Positions 43,363-52,780 are shown, counted from the stretch's first letter. The stretch: DNA of 64,000 nt from Lichenifustis flavocetrariae (GCF_026130545.1 NZ_JAMOIM010000008.1:89038-153037), one strand, 5' to 3'. Made by a program: numbers and translations. The notes: a model not told the origin generated them from the sequence alone.

Positions 43363-44226
43363 ATGCCGACTGCTGCGAACGCCATTCCGACCCTGCAGGT
43401 TCACGGCAGCGTTGTGCCACGACTCGGGTTCGGTACCTGGCGTCTCTCTGGCATCGCATGTCGCGAGGCGGTCGCGACGGCTCTCTCCCTTGGATATCGT
43501 CATATCGATACCGCTGCGATGTACGGCAACGAGGTGGAGGTCGGTGCGGCCCTGGCCGCTTCCGGGCAGGCGCGGGACACGCTCTTTGTGACCACGAAAG
43601 TGTGGCGTGACGACCTTCGGCCGGACGATCTGCTGCGGTCGGCCGAGGCCAGCCTCGACCGCCTCAAGCTCGATCATGTGGATCTGCTTCTGATCCACTG
43701 GCCCAACGCCGCGGTGCCGCTGAGCGACACGATGGCGGCTCTCAACGAGGCCGCCGACCGTGGCTGGACGCGCCATGTGGGTGTTTCGAACCTCCCCGTG
43801 GCTCTGTTGCGGGAGGCCCGGCAGGCCTCGCGCCGGCCCATTTTCGCGAACCAGTGCGAGTATCATCCAGGCCTCGACCAGACCACGCTGATCCAGGCGT
43901 GCCAGGCGGGGGACACCGCCTTCGTGGCCTATCGTCCGCTGGGGCAGGGACGGCAACTGGCGGACCCGCTCATCGTCGGCATTGCTGAACGGCATGGCGT
44001 GACTCCGAGCCAGGTGGTTTTGCGCTGGCATATGCAGCAGCCCGACCTCGTCGCGATCCCCCGGTCTGCCAATCCGGCGCATATCGCTGAGAATGCGGCT
44101 GTCTTCGATTTCGTCCTGACTGAGTCCGAGATGGACGCGATCTTTCGGCTGAGCCGACAGAATGACCGTCACGTGCAGCCCGATTTCGCCCCGGTCTGGG
44201 ACGCGCCCGCCTGGGACGCGCCGTGA
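43363..44226 (+). CDS. Aldo/keto reductase
   Basis: This 287-residue NADPH-dependent oxidoreductase has the catalytic tetrad in view: Asp (HIDTAAMYGNE), Tyr (MYGNE), Lys (VTTKVWRDD) and His (LLIHWPN). The coenzyme loop IPRSANPAHIAENAAVFDF follows. It resembles bacterial 2,5-diketo-D-gluconate reductase-type AKRs. The last residues contain a direct duplication (WDAPAWDAP) encoded by a 15-base tandem repeat. It ends nine bases before the YdcF gene. Confidence 0.92.
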   Translation: MPTAANAIPTLQVHGSVVPRLGFGTWRLSGIACREAVATALSLGYRHIDTAAMYGNEVEVGAALAASGQARDTLFVTTKVWRDDLRPDDLLRSAEASLDRLKLDHVDLLLIHWPNAAVPLSDTMAALNEAADRGWTRHVGVSNLPVALLREARQASRRPIFANQCEYHPGLDQTTLIQACQAGDTAFVAYRPLGQGRQLADPLIVGIAERHGVTPSQVVLRWHMQQPDLVAIPRSANPAHIAENAAVFDFVLTESEMDAIFRLSRQNDRHVQPDFAPVWDAPAWDAP

Positions 44227-44235
44227 GCAACGGCG

Positions 44236-45033
44236 ATGTTCTTTGTCGTTTCCAAGATCGTCTGGTTTGTTGTCGCGCCTCTCAACGCGATGTTGTTCCT
44301 GCTCATCTTTGGTCTTCTCTGCGGCGCGACGGGATGGCGCCGAACCGGACGGGCCGCAATCTGGGCCGCCCTCGTTGCATTGCTGCTCATCGGCTTCTCC
44401 CCGCTCGGCGTTCTTCTGCTGCGTCCCTTGGAAGACCGGTTTCCGCAGCCGTCTGCGGATTTCGCGGCACCGACCGGGATTGTGGTGCTCGGCGGCTCGA
44501 CCGACGAGGTGATCAGCGATGCGCGACATCAGGTGACCATCGTGGATGCCGCCACGCGCGTCACGGCGGCAGTCGAATTGGCTCGGCGATTTCCGAATGC
44601 CAGGCTGGTCTTTTCCGGCGGGTCAGGTGCCTTGCTGCTGAGGCAGCGCACCGAAGCCGAGGACACCCGCCAATTGTGGATCTCCATGGGCGTCGCACCG
44701 GGGCGGATCACGACAGAGGACCAGTCTCGCAACACCGACGAGAACGCCCGCTTTACCTTTGCGCTCATCAACCCCAAGGCCGACGAACGCTGGCTCCTCG
44801 TCACTTCCGCCGCGCACATGCCTCGCGCCATGGGACTGTTCCGCGCCGTGCACTTCCCGGTTATTCCCTATCCGGTCGACTATCGCACCTCCGGGACGTG
44901 GGCCGATTTCCTCATCCCACGCGACGCGACCCTGGGGTTTGTCCGCTTCACAATTGCGCTGCGCGAATGGGTGGGCCTCGCGGTCTATCGGGCGACCGGA
45001 CGGATCGGGGCTTTGTTTCCGGCTCCCGGTTGA
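44236..45033 (+). CDS. YdcF/ElyC-type DUF218 membrane protein
   Basis: This 265-residue protein has two N-terminal membrane helices (IVWFVVAPLNAMLFLLIFGLL and AIWAALVALLLIGFSPLGVLLL). A DUF218 domain follows (IVVLGGSTDEVISDA, LVFSGGSG, ITTEDQSRNTDENARF, LVTSAAHMPRAMGLFR). Relatives such as ElyC and SanA affect peptidoglycan or lipid-carrier metabolism; the biochemical activity is not settled. It is probably cotranscribed with the aldo/keto reductase gene. Confidence 0.87.
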   Translation: MFFVVSKIVWFVVAPLNAMLFLLIFGLLCGATGWRRTGRAAIWAALVALLLIGFSPLGVLLLRPLEDRFPQPSADFAAPTGIVVLGGSTDEVISDARHQVTIVDAATRVTAAVELARRFPNARLVFSGGSGALLLRQRTEAEDTRQLWISMGVAPGRITTEDQSRNTDENARFTFALINPKADERWLLVTSAAHMPRAMGLFRAVHFPVIPYPVDYRTSGTWADFLIPRDATLGFVRFTIALREWVGLAVYRATGRIGALFPAPG

Positions 45034-45155
45034 GCGAAGCACGAGAGATCCGCGATCTTATGGATCACGGATCGTGATGGCAGCCATTGCGAGTTTTCAC
45101 TTGTGCGACGTGCCGGTCCCACGACATTTCGCCTGGAAGCACGAGGATCGCCGCC

Positions 45156-45809
45156 ATGAACTGGACACTCACGATCGGGAACAAGGCTTATTCGTCTTGG
45201 TCTCAACGTCCCTGGATTCTCCTGCGCCATTTCGACATTCCATTCACGGAACGCGTGGTTCCGCTCGACCGAGCAACCACGAGCGTCGACATTCAGCAGC
45301 ACTCGCCAACCGGGCGCGTTCCCGCCCTGCAGGCAGGAGACCTCGTGATCTGGGAATCGATCGCGATTGCCGAGTTCATCGCCGACCGCTTCCCGGACAA
45401 GGCGATCTGGCCCGTGGACCCGGATGCCCGCGCCATCGCGCGCTCGCTGGCGGCCGAGATGCATGCCAGCTTCACGCGCCTGCGCCAGCATTGCCCAACC
45501 AACTTCCGTCGGCCACAGCGGGCCATCGCGATCCCCGATGACGTGCGGCACGATGTCGATCGCATTGAGGCGGCATGGTCCGCGACCCGGCAACAATGGG
45601 GGCAGGGCGGTCCTTTCCTGTTCGGCGCCTTCACGGCCGCGGATGCGATGTATGCTCCGGTGGTGAACCGCTTCTGGACCTATGACATCCCGGTCAAAGG
45701 GGAGACACGCGCCTATATGGAAGCCATGATGGCATTGCCCGCGTGGCTGGCCTGGATCGAGGGTGCCAAGGCGGAGCCCTGGTTCATCGACAAATACGAG
45801 GCGATCTGA
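45156..45809 (+). CDS. Glutathione S-transferase family protein
   Basis: This 217-residue protein has an N-terminal thioredoxin-like domain (LTIGNKAYSSWSQRPWILLRHFDIPF, GRVPALQAGDLVIWESIAIAEFIADRF with the cis-Pro and Ser-binding motif). A helical C-terminal domain ends GPFLFGAFTAADAMYAPVVNRF. The SSWS motif at the active site suggests a serine-type GST. The substrate is unknown. The ATG at 45156 has AGGATCG upstream. Confidence 0.9.
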   Translation: MNWTLTIGNKAYSSWSQRPWILLRHFDIPFTERVVPLDRATTSVDIQQHSPTGRVPALQAGDLVIWESIAIAEFIADRFPDKAIWPVDPDARAIARSLAAEMHASFTRLRQHCPTNFRRPQRAIAIPDDVRHDVDRIEAAWSATRQQWGQGGPFLFGAFTAADAMYAPVVNRFWTYDIPVKGETRAYMEAMMALPAWLAWIEGAKAEPWFIDKYEAI

Positions 45810-45862
45810 AACGCCGATCGGGAAGCATGGTCTTCGCGACCATGCTGGTCTAATCAGGCCGC

Positions 45863-46300
45863 ATGCCGCTTCATCTTCTCAAACTCTGCGTCGGTGCGGA
45901 GTCGATTGCCGACCTCGAAGGCTGGATCGTCGAGCGTCTGGCCGAGGGTACCCGCCTTGGCGCGATCGCCGAGCAAAAGCACACAACCCGCATGGTCCCG
46001 ACGCGGGCTCCCGAACTCCTCGACGGCGGCTCGCTGTTCTGGGTGATCAAGGGGCAGATCGCGGCCCGGCAGGTGCTTCAAGATATCCGCCCCTTCACGG
46101 ACGACGCCGGAATCGGACGCTGCCATCTCGTGTTGTTGCCACGGGTCATCCCGGTCGACCCGCGTCCCTGTCGGCCCTTCCAAGGCTGGCGCTATCTGAA
46201 ACATGATGCAGCGCCGCCTGATCTCGATCGAATCGGCCACGATGTCTTGGAGATGCCTGAACCTCTGCGGCGTGAATTGCGGTCACTCGGACTTATCTGA
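45863..46300 (+). CDS. DUF1489 family protein
   Basis: This 145-residue protein has the pattern of DUF1489, conserved in alphaproteobacteria: MPLHLLKLCVGAESIADLEGWI, TTRMVPTRAPELLDGGSLFWVIKGQIAARQ, and FQGWRYLKHDAAPPDL near the C-terminus. No function is established. It follows the GST gene by 53 bases on the same strand and is convergent with recX. Confidence 0.85.
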   Translation: MPLHLLKLCVGAESIADLEGWIVERLAEGTRLGAIAEQKHTTRMVPTRAPELLDGGSLFWVIKGQIAARQVLQDIRPFTDDAGIGRCHLVLLPRVIPVDPRPCRPFQGWRYLKHDAAPPDLDRIGHDVLEMPEPLRRELRSLGLI

Positions 46301-46364
46301 AGGGTGCGATAGATCCGTCCCCGGATCCCGGTCACCCTTCAAACCGAGCCATTCGCGTGACAGT

Positions 46365-46958
46365 TCATTCTTGCTGGTTGCCTTCGCCATCGACCACAGC
46401 AATCGCGTGTCGCGGCGAGAACCCTGCGCGGATCAGGCTCCGGATGTCTTTGTCGCGATACAGTTCAGGGGATCTGGAGCGAAACGGGCCGAGCCGTTTG
46501 CGGGCCGCGAACCGGCGCGCCTGAGCGGCCTCGTCGTCAACCATGATCGCGTCGAGCTCGGCCTGGCGCGGATCGATCCCTTCGGCCGCCAAGGCGAGGC
46601 GCACGCGTGCTCGCGGCAAACCCTTATGCACAAGCCGCTCTGTCCGAGCGACAGCGAAGGCGGTATCGTCTAAAAGCCCAATCTGGTTGAGCCGTCGAAC
46701 CACCTCGTCGAGAAGGCTGGCCACTTCGGACGCATCCATGTGGGGCAGCTTGCGTGTGTCGTGCCAGCGCTTGACGCGGCGTTCGAGAACCTGGCGTAAG
46801 CGATGAGTCGATGCCGAATATCGAGCCAGGTAGCCGGTTGCCATTCGCATGATCATTGCCGCATCCAAGCCGTTCTGATCGTTCTCCCGCATTCTGATTC
46901 GCTCTTTCCGCAGGATACCCCGCTCTGTCATCATTGTGTCAGACGCCATGGCTGACAT
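46365..46958 (-). CDS. recX: RecX-family regulatory protein
   Basis: This protein of about 197 residues is made of the three-helix repeats of RecX: ATGYLARYSASTHRLRQVLERRV, LLDEVVRRLNQIGLLDDTAFAVARTERLVHKGLPRARVRLAL, and the C-terminal repeat IRSLIRAGFSPRHAIAVV. RecX binds RecA filaments and tunes recombination and SOS response. Several ATGs (46958, 46949, 46934) are possible starts. It is divergent from phoR, with only about 50 bases between the starts, and is not next to recA here. Confidence 0.82.
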   Translation of the reverse strand: MSAMASDTMMTERGILRKERIRMRENDQNGLDAAMIMRMATGYLARYSASTHRLRQVLERRVKRWHDTRKLPHMDASEVASLLDEVVRRLNQIGLLDDTAFAVARTERLVHKGLPRARVRLALAAEGIDPRQAELDAIMVDDEAAQARRFAARKRLGPFRSRSPELYRDKDIRSLIRAGFSPRHAIAVVDGEGNQQE

Positions 46959-47012
46959 CGTTGATCTACGATTCGAGCGCCGCCCTTGATCAGGTCTCCC
47001 GACACCCCGCCC

Positions 47013-48065
47013 ATGACAGATGACATTGCCTTGTTGGCGGCGTTCGTCCAGGCGCTTCCGCAACCCGTGCTGGTGCTGTCCTCGGACATGCGCATCGTCG
47101 CCGCCAATGCACCGGCGTCCGCGATATTGTCTGGTCTCCGGGTGGGCGGGCCGCTCGCCCTTTCATTGCGGGACCCGACCGTTCTCGATGCGGTTCGGCG
47201 CGTCGATGGAGGCGGGGGTCCCGAGACGGTGATCTGGCGCGACCGCGTTCCCGTCGAGCGGGCTTTTGAAGTGGCCGTGGCCCGGCTCGAAAGTCCGGGA
47301 CGCGAGCGAGCCGTTGTCCTCACGCTGCACGACCAGACGGAAGCACGGCGGATCGAACGCATGCGGGCCGACTTCATTGCCAACGCGAGCCATGAATTGC
47401 GGACACCCCTCGCATCGCTCCTCGGCTTCGTGGAAACCTTGCAGGGCCCGGCGCGCGAGGACCCCGCCGCCCGCGCCCGATTTCTCAGCATCATGGCTGA
47501 CCAAGCCCGAAGAATGGCGCGGCTGATCGACGACCTTCTGTCCCTGTCCCGCATCGAGCAGAAACGCCACATCAAACCCTCAAACCCCGTCGACCTCTCC
47601 GGGCTGGTGTCTCATGTTGCCGACACGCTGACGCCTCTCGCCAAAGACAGCGGTCTCGTGCTCCGCCTCGACGTTGCACCGGTGGTGGTCCAGGGGGACC
47701 GCGACGAGCTGCTCCGCGTGGCCGAAAACATCATTGAGAATGCCATCAAATACGGCAAACCCAGCGGACCGATCATTGACGGCGGACGTCAGCTCGGGAT
47801 CGACATCAGCGTCGAAGCAAAGCGCGACTGGGGAGTGATCACGGTTCGCGACCAAGGCGACGGGATCGCGTCCGAACACCTGCCGCGGCTGACCGAGCGC
47901 TTCTATAGGATCGACGCGGGCCAGAGCCGCGCCAAAGGCGGCACGGGCCTCGGACTCGCTCTCGTCAAGCATATCGTTGCCCATCATCGTGGACGGTTCG
48001 AATTCGACAGCATCGTCGGCAAAGGGTCGACATTTTCGGTGTCGATCCCTCTACTGCACAAATAA
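47013..48065 (+). CDS. phoR: Phosphate-regulon histidine kinase PhoR, soluble form
   Basis: This 350-residue kinase has a PAS-like N-terminus directly after the start (VLVLSSDMRIVAANAPASAIL), the phospho-acceptor His in FIANASHELRTPLASLLGFVETLQG (classic PhoR wording), N-box ENIIENAIKYG, and [14 protein letters not shown]. Unlike the textbook PhoR it has no N-terminal membrane helices. It heads the phosphate locus, and its partner regulator phoB lies at the far end. It phosphorylates PhoB under phosphate limitation, probably through PstSCAB-PhoU. Confidence 0.92.
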   Translation: MTDDIALLAAFVQALPQPVLVLSSDMRIVAANAPASAILSGLRVGGPLALSLRDPTVLDAVRRVDGGGGPETVIWRDRVPVERAFEVAVARLESPGRERAVVLTLHDQTEARRIERMRADFIANASHELRTPLASLLGFVETLQGPAREDPAARARFLSIMADQARRMARLIDDLLSLSRIEQKRHIKPSNPVDLSGLVSHVADTLTPLAKDSGLVLRLDVAPVVVQGDRDELLRVAENIIENAIKYGKPSGPIIDGGRQLGIDISVEAKRDWGVITVRDQGDGIASEHLPRLTERFYRIDAGQSRAKGGTGLGLALVKHIVAHHRGRFEFDSIVGKGSTFSVSIPLLHK

Positions 48066-48088
48066 GAAAGATAATACAGCGGCTTACG

Positions 48089-48106
48089 ATGTCATTGATG
48101 CGACAC
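48089..48106 (+). promoter_or_regulatory. Candidate Pho box upstream of pstS
   Basis: ATGTCATTGATGCGACAC resembles the two-half-site Pho box (CTGTCAT-n4-CTGTCAC) with mismatches mainly in the second half. It lies about 100 bases before the pstS start, where PhoB would be expected to activate. Confidence 0.4.
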
Positions 48107-48129
48107 TTAAGTGTCGTATGCAGCATACG
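48101..48129. promoter_or_regulatory. Two overlapping perfect palindromes upstream of pstS
   Basis: CGACACTTAAGTGTCG (48101-48116) is a perfect 16-base palindrome. CGTATGC-A-GCATACG (48115-48129) is a second perfect inverted repeat that shares two bases with it. They sit just downstream of the candidate Pho box, 74 bases before pstS. They could be an operator or a phoR-pstS intercistronic structure. Confidence 0.5.
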
Positions 48130-48202
48130 CTAGACCGATAGAACGACGATGACCGGGGTTCGCCACACGGCGGGCCGTCGGCAAAACATCACAGGATGTC
48201 CT

Positions 48203-49237
48203 ATGTCCACGACTTGGTTTGCGCGTTCTGCGCTTCTTGCCGCCGCGCTGACGGCCGGCACATGGTCCGCGAAAGCCGCTGATATCTCAGGCGCTGGCGC
48301 AACATTTCCCTATCCGATCTATGCCAAATGGGCCCAGGACTACAAAGCCAAGACCGGTACTGGCATCAATTATCAGTCCATCGGTTCCGGTGGCGGAATC
48401 AAGCAGATCAAGGCCAAGACCGTCACGTTTGGCGCAACCGACGCGCCTCTGATGGAAAAGGACCTCAACGAGGCCGGTCTGGAACAATGGCCGATGGTCA
48501 TGGGCGGGATCGTTCCCGTCGTGAACCTTGATGGCGTCAAGGGCGGCGATCTGACGATCGATGGGCCGGCGCTGGCCGATATCTTCATGGGCAAGATCAC
48601 CAAATGGAATGACCCTGCCTTGGTCAAGCTCAACCCGGGTGTGAAACTCCCCGAAGCCGCGATCGTGGTCGTGCATCGCTCCGACGGGTCGGGCACCACC
48701 TTCAACTTCACCGATTATCTCTCCAAAGTATCGGCCGATTGGAAATCGAAGGTCGGTGAAAATACCGCGGTGGAATGGCCGGTCGGCATCGGCGCGAAGG
48801 GCAACGAGGGTGTCGCCAACAACGTTGGCAATACCAAGGGTTCGATCGGTTATATCGAATATGCCTATGCCAAGCAGAACAACCTGACCTTCACCAAGAT
48901 GGTGAACAAAGACGGAAAGGTGGTTGCTCCGACCGTCCCGTCCTTCACGGCGGCCGCTGCCAACGCCGACTGGGCTCATGCCCCCGGCTTCTATCAGATC
49001 CTGACCGACCAGCCCGGTGCCGAATCCTGGCCCCTGACGGCGGCGACCTTCATCCTGATGCACAAGCAGCCGGCTGATGCGGCGGCTTCGCAGGAAGCGG
49101 TCAAGTTCTTCACCTGGGCTTTCGATCACGGCGACAAGGATGCCGAGGCGCTCGACTATATCCCGATGCCGCAGAACGTCGTGGCGCTGATCAAAAAGGC
49201 CATCGTGACCGACATCAAGGGCGTCAAGATCGACTGA
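48203..49237 (+). CDS. pstS: Phosphate-binding periplasmic protein PstS
   Basis: This 344-residue binding protein has a signal peptide (about 1-25, [17 protein letters not shown]). The mature part begins [21 protein letters not shown] and has the phosphate-contact motifs [16 protein letters not shown] and [16 protein letters not shown]. It captures phosphate for PstCAB. I start at the ATG at 48203; the frame is open to 48149. A strong hairpin follows the stop, which can explain a higher level of PstS than of the membrane parts. Confidence 0.96.
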   Translation: MSTTWFARSALLAAALTAGTWSAKAADISGAGATFPYPIYAKWAQDYKAKTGTGINYQSIGSGGGIKQIKAKTVTFGATDAPLMEKDLNEAGLEQWPMVMGGIVPVVNLDGVKGGDLTIDGPALADIFMGKITKWNDPALVKLNPGVKLPEAAIVVVHRSDGSGTTFNFTDYLSKVSADWKSKVGENTAVEWPVGIGAKGNEGVANNVGNTKGSIGYIEYAYAKQNNLTFTKMVNKDGKVVAPTVPSFTAAAANADWAHAPGFYQILTDQPGAESWPLTAATFILMHKQPADAAASQEAVKFFTWAFDHGDKDAEALDYIPMPQNVVALIKKAIVTDIKGVKID

Positions 49238-49260
49238 TCCGAGAGGTCGGGTCCAGTTTC

Positions 49261-49294
49261 TCCAGCGGGTTCAGGTGTGCCTGAGCCCGCTGGA
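49261..49294 (+). terminator. Strong hairpin between pstS and pstC
   Basis: TCCAGCGGGTTCAGG (49261-49275) pairs with CCTGAGCCCGCTGGA (49280-49294) over 15 positions with a single G-T wobble and a TGTG loop. No T run follows. It is placed 24 bases after the pstS stop and 105 bases before pstC. Confidence 0.65.
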
Positions 49295-49399
49295 CCATTA
49301 GGATGCGAGTGAAGCCGAGCTGATCGTAGATCAGTTGTGCGTTCCACTTGTGTCGCCGGCGTATTCCCGAGGGGGGAAGATGCAACGGGAGGAAGGTTT

Positions 49400-50395
49400 T
49401 TGGCCAATATCGCACTAGGTGGCAGCGCATCCCACGTGTCAGGGGAAACGACTCGGGTCGCCCGCCTTCAGAAGTTCAAGTCTTGGGATGCGCTGTTTTC
49501 CGGCTTGACCCGATCGGCCGCCATCGCGGTTCTGGTTCTGCTCGGCGGTGTCGTCGTCTCCCTCATCGTAGGGTCGCGGCTTGCCTTTCAGACGTTCGGA
49601 CTGAGCTTCCTGACCCGGGAAGTGTGGAATCCGGTAACGGATCAATATGGCGCGCTGGCCCCGATCTACGGGACCCTCGTGACGTCGCTGATCGCCATGG
49701 TCATCGCGGTTCCCGTGGGTCTTGGTATTGCGATCTTCCTGACGGAGCTATGCCCCTATCGCTTGCGTCGGCCGATCGGTATCGCGATCGAACTGCTGGC
49801 CGGTATTCCGAGTATCATTTACGGCATTTGGGGCCTCTTCGTCTTCGCACCCTTTCTGCAGCAATATGTCCAGCCGGCCTTGATCACCGTTTTTGGCCCG
49901 ATTCCCGTGCTGAACATGGTCTTCGCCGGTCCCCCTTACGGCATTGGGATTTTCACGGCCGGCATCATCCTCGGCGTTATGGTCCTGCCTTTTGTCAGCT
50001 CGATTTCGCGCGACGTCTTTGAAACGGTCCCTCCCGTGCTCAAGGAAGCCGCCTACGGGATCGGATGCACGACACGCGAGGTCGTGACCAATGTGGTGAT
50101 CCCACACTCCCGCACCGCGATCGTTGGAGGAGTGATGCTAGGGCTTGGCCGGGCGTTGGGTGAAACCATGGCCGTCACCTTCGTGATCGGCAACGCGCAC
50201 AAGATCTCAGCTTCTATTCTCTCGCCAGGCACCACGATTTCGGCGTCGATCGCCAACGAATTCACGGAGGCCGTTGGCGATATCTACACCTCATCTCTGA
50301 TCGCCCTCGGGCTGATCCTATTTGTGATCACATTCATCGTGCTGGCGATCGCGAGGCTCTTGCTGATGCGCATCAACAACCGTGCGAGTGCCTAA
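49400..50395 (+). CDS. pstC: Phosphate ABC transporter permease PstC
   Basis: This 331-residue inner-membrane permease has six predicted helices. It carries the PstC-typical GTLVTSLIAMVIAVPVGLGIAIFLTELCP, LLAGIPSIIYGIWGLFVFAP and the EAAYGIGCTTREVVTNVVIPHSRTAIVGGVMLGLGRALGETMAV loop that contacts PstB. I propose a TTG start at 49400 because GGGAGGA lies seven bases upstream and the protein then begins with the conserved region; a GTG at 49337 would add 21 unlikely residues. Confidence 0.94.
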   Translation: MANIALGGSASHVSGETTRVARLQKFKSWDALFSGLTRSAAIAVLVLLGGVVVSLIVGSRLAFQTFGLSFLTREVWNPVTDQYGALAPIYGTLVTSLIAMVIAVPVGLGIAIFLTELCPYRLRRPIGIAIELLAGIPSIIYGIWGLFVFAPFLQQYVQPALITVFGPIPVLNMVFAGPPYGIGIFTAGIILGVMVLPFVSSISRDVFETVPPVLKEAAYGIGCTTREVVTNVVIPHSRTAIVGGVMLGLGRALGETMAVTFVIGNAHKISASILSPGTTISASIANEFTEAVGDIYTSSLIALGLILFVITFIVLAIARLLLMRINNRASA

Positions 50396-50398
50396 GCC

Positions 50399-51247
50399 AT
50401 GATTGTCAGCGTTTTTCCCCCGGCGCGTCGGCGTTCGAACAGCATCTTCCTGGCGCTTTGCATGGGTGCGGCCCTGTTCGGCCTTGTCTTCCTCGTGCTC
50501 ATCTTGATTTCGCTTCTCTACAACGGGATTGCGGGCCTCTCGCCTGCCGTATTCATGGAGATGACCCCGCCGCCGGGAAGTGCGGGCGGTCTCTTGAACG
50601 CCATCTACGGCAGTGTCGTGATGACGGTCATCGGAGTGGTCATCGGAACGCCGATCGGGATGCTGGCCGGGACCTATATGGCGGAATACGGTCGGTATTC
50701 GAAGCTCAGCAGTGTTGTGCGCTTTCTGAACGACATTCTTCTGAGTGCCCCTTCGATCATCATCGGCCTTTTCGTCTATGAGATCCTGGTGGCGCCGATG
50801 GGACATTTCTCGGCTCTCGCGGGTGCGGTCGCCCTCGCCATCATCGTGATCCCCATCGTGACCCGCACCACCGAAGACATGTTGATGCTCGTGCCGGGGC
50901 CGCTGCGTGAGGCCGCGACCGCCATGGGTTTGCCCAGGGCCCACGTGATCACGAAAGTGGCCTACAAGGCGGCGCGTGCCGGCCTCATTACCGGCGTCCT
51001 CCTGGCGGTGGCACGCGTGAGCGGCGAGACTGCGCCGCTGCTTTTCACCGCGCTCAACAATCAGTTCTTCTCCTCGGATCTGACCGGACCGATGTCGAGT
51101 CTGCCGACCGTCATCTTCCAATTCGCGCTCAGTCCTTACAAAGACTGGCAGAGCCTCGCCTGGACCGGCGCATTGCTGATCACCGCGACGGTTCTGCTCC
51201 TCAGCATCATGGCCCGAGCGCTCGGCGCGACAAGGACTCCCAAATGA
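50399..51247 (+). CDS. pstA: Phosphate ABC transporter permease PstA
   Basis: This 282-residue permease has six hydrophobic segments and the EAA-like loop [50 protein letters not shown], characteristic of PstA. It starts three bases after the pstC stop and its end overlaps the pstB start by four bases (ATGA). It forms the channel with PstC. The length is typical. Confidence 0.95.
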   Translation: MIVSVFPPARRRSNSIFLALCMGAALFGLVFLVLILISLLYNGIAGLSPAVFMEMTPPPGSAGGLLNAIYGSVVMTVIGVVIGTPIGMLAGTYMAEYGRYSKLSSVVRFLNDILLSAPSIIIGLFVYEILVAPMGHFSALAGAVALAIIVIPIVTRTTEDMLMLVPGPLREAATAMGLPRAHVITKVAYKAARAGLITGVLLAVARVSGETAPLLFTALNNQFFSSDLTGPMSSLPTVIFQFALSPYKDWQSLAWTGALLITATVLLLSIMARALGATRTPK

Positions 51248-52044
51248 CCCTTACCGACGTGATGCCAGCGACCGATGACCGCGTCGCAGCCACCCCGAAG
51301 ATCACTGTCCGGGACCTGAAATTCTTCTATGGAAGCACGATGTCGTTGAAGGGCATTTCCCTTGCCCTCGCGCCCAACCGAGTTACGGCCTTCATCGGTC
51401 CGTCGGGCTGCGGCAAGTCTACGCTTCTGCGTGTGCTCAACCGCATGTACGATCTCTACCCGAACCAGCGCGCCGAAGGTGAGGTGCTGCTGGATGGCGA
51501 AAACATCCTGAAACCGGACGTCGATCTCAATCTACTGCGGTCCCGCGTCGGCATGGTGTTCCAGAAGCCGACACCGTTTCCAATGAGCATCTACGAGAAC
51601 ATCGCGTTCGGCATCCGGCTCTACGAGAAGGTGTCCAAGAGCGAACTCGATGGCCGTGTCGAACAGGCCTTGAAGGGGGCGGCTCTGTGGCCGGAAGTGA
51701 AGGACAAGCTGCAGACCAGTGGCCTGGGCCTCTCAGGAGGGCAGCAGCAACGGCTCTGCATTGCGCGAACCATTGCGCTTAGCCCGGAAGTCATTCTCCT
51801 CGACGAGCCTTGCTCGGCCCTAGACCCGATTTCGACGGCCCGCATCGAAGAACTGATCGACGAGTTGAAGTCCCGCTTCACTTTCGCGATCGTGACGCAC
51901 AACATGCAGCAGGCCGCTCGCGTGTCAGACAAGACGGCCTTCATGTATCTCGGCGAACTGATCGAATTCGACGACACACGTAAGATCTTCACGAGTCCGT
52001 CGGTCAAGCAAACCCAAGCCTATATCACCGGCCGTTTTGGCTAA
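51244..52044 (+). CDS. pstB: Phosphate ABC transporter ATPase PstB
   Basis: This 266-residue ATPase has Walker [10 protein letters not shown] near residues 55-63, [21 protein letters not shown] as Q-loop, signature [16 protein letters not shown] and Walker [16 protein letters not shown]. These are all typical of PstB. It drives phosphate uptake and takes part in signalling to PhoR. It overlaps pstA and precedes phoU by 20 bases. Confidence 0.96.
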   Translation: MTLTDVMPATDDRVAATPKITVRDLKFFYGSTMSLKGISLALAPNRVTAFIGPSGCGKSTLLRVLNRMYDLYPNQRAEGEVLLDGENILKPDVDLNLLRSRVGMVFQKPTPFPMSIYENIAFGIRLYEKVSKSELDGRVEQALKGAALWPEVKDKLQTSGLGLSGGQQQRLCIARTIALSPEVILLDEPCSALDPISTARIEELIDELKSRFTFAIVTHNMQQAARVSDKTAFMYLGELIEFDDTRKIFTSPSVKQTQAYITGRFG

Positions 52045-52064
52045 TTCAGGAGGCGGTCTCCGCC

Positions 52065-52760
52065 ATGTCCGAACACATCGTTTCCTCATTCGACCAGGAA
52101 CTCGAAGGGCTCGGCCGCAAGATCGCCGAAATGGGCGGTCTGGCTGAGCATATGCTGTCCGACGCGATGGACGCGTTGTCGACGCTCGACACCGATCTCG
52201 CCCAAAAGGTCGTCGCCGTGGATCCGCGGCTTGACGTTCTCCAGCGCGAAATCGAGGAATCCGCTGTTCTTACGATTGCGCGGCGGCAACCGATGGCAGT
52301 CGACTTGCGCGAAATCGTGGCCGCGATCCGGGTCTCCGGCGATCTCGAACGGATCGGCGACCTTGCCAAAAACATCGCCAAGCGGACCATGAACATTTCG
52401 ACGGAACCGCGCGTGGCGCGTGCCGCGATCGGCTTGCGCCATATGAGTGACATCGCCGCTCATCAACTGAAGGATGTGCTCGACGCCTATGCGCAACGAG
52501 ACGTCGAGCGGGCGCATTCAGTATGGGCGCGCGACGGCGAGCTCGACTCGCTCGAAGATGCGGTGTTCCGCGACCTCCTGACCTTTATGATGGAAGACCC
52601 ACGCAACATCTCGTTTTGCACCCATCTGCTGTTCTGCTCGAAGAACATCGAGCGGGTGGGCGATCATGCGACGAATATCGCTGAGACGGTCGTCTATCTG
52701 GCGACCGGCGAGTCGCTGCCGATCGAGCGGCCGAAAGGCCGCATGGTGGCAGCGCAGTAA
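52065..52760 (+). CDS. phoU: Phosphate signalling protein PhoU
   Basis: This 231-residue all-helical protein has two PhoU domains: SSFDQELEGLGRKIAEMGGLAEHML at the start and LKDVLDAYAQRDVERAHSVWARDGELDS in the second half. The conserved metal-cluster motifs are RQPMAVDLREIVAAIRVSGDLERIGDLAKNIAKR and CTHLLFCSKNIERVGDHATNIAE. It restrains PhoR when phosphate is plentiful. A hairpin follows 20 bases after the stop, and phoB begins 159 bases downstream. Confidence 0.95.
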   Translation: MSEHIVSSFDQELEGLGRKIAEMGGLAEHMLSDAMDALSTLDTDLAQKVVAVDPRLDVLQREIEESAVLTIARRQPMAVDLREIVAAIRVSGDLERIGDLAKNIAKRTMNISTEPRVARAAIGLRHMSDIAAHQLKDVLDAYAQRDVERAHSVWARDGELDSLEDAVFRDLLTFMMEDPRNISFCTHLLFCSKNIERVGDHATNIAETVVYLATGESLPIERPKGRMVAAQ

Positions 52761-52780
52761 AAATCTGCGTCATGCCCGCC

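Noticed and set aside
43285..44529. Long upstream extension of the minus-strand secreted-protein frame to 44529
   Set aside because: The extension is antisense to the aldo/keto reductase gene; the signal peptide right after the ATG at 43284 marks the true start.
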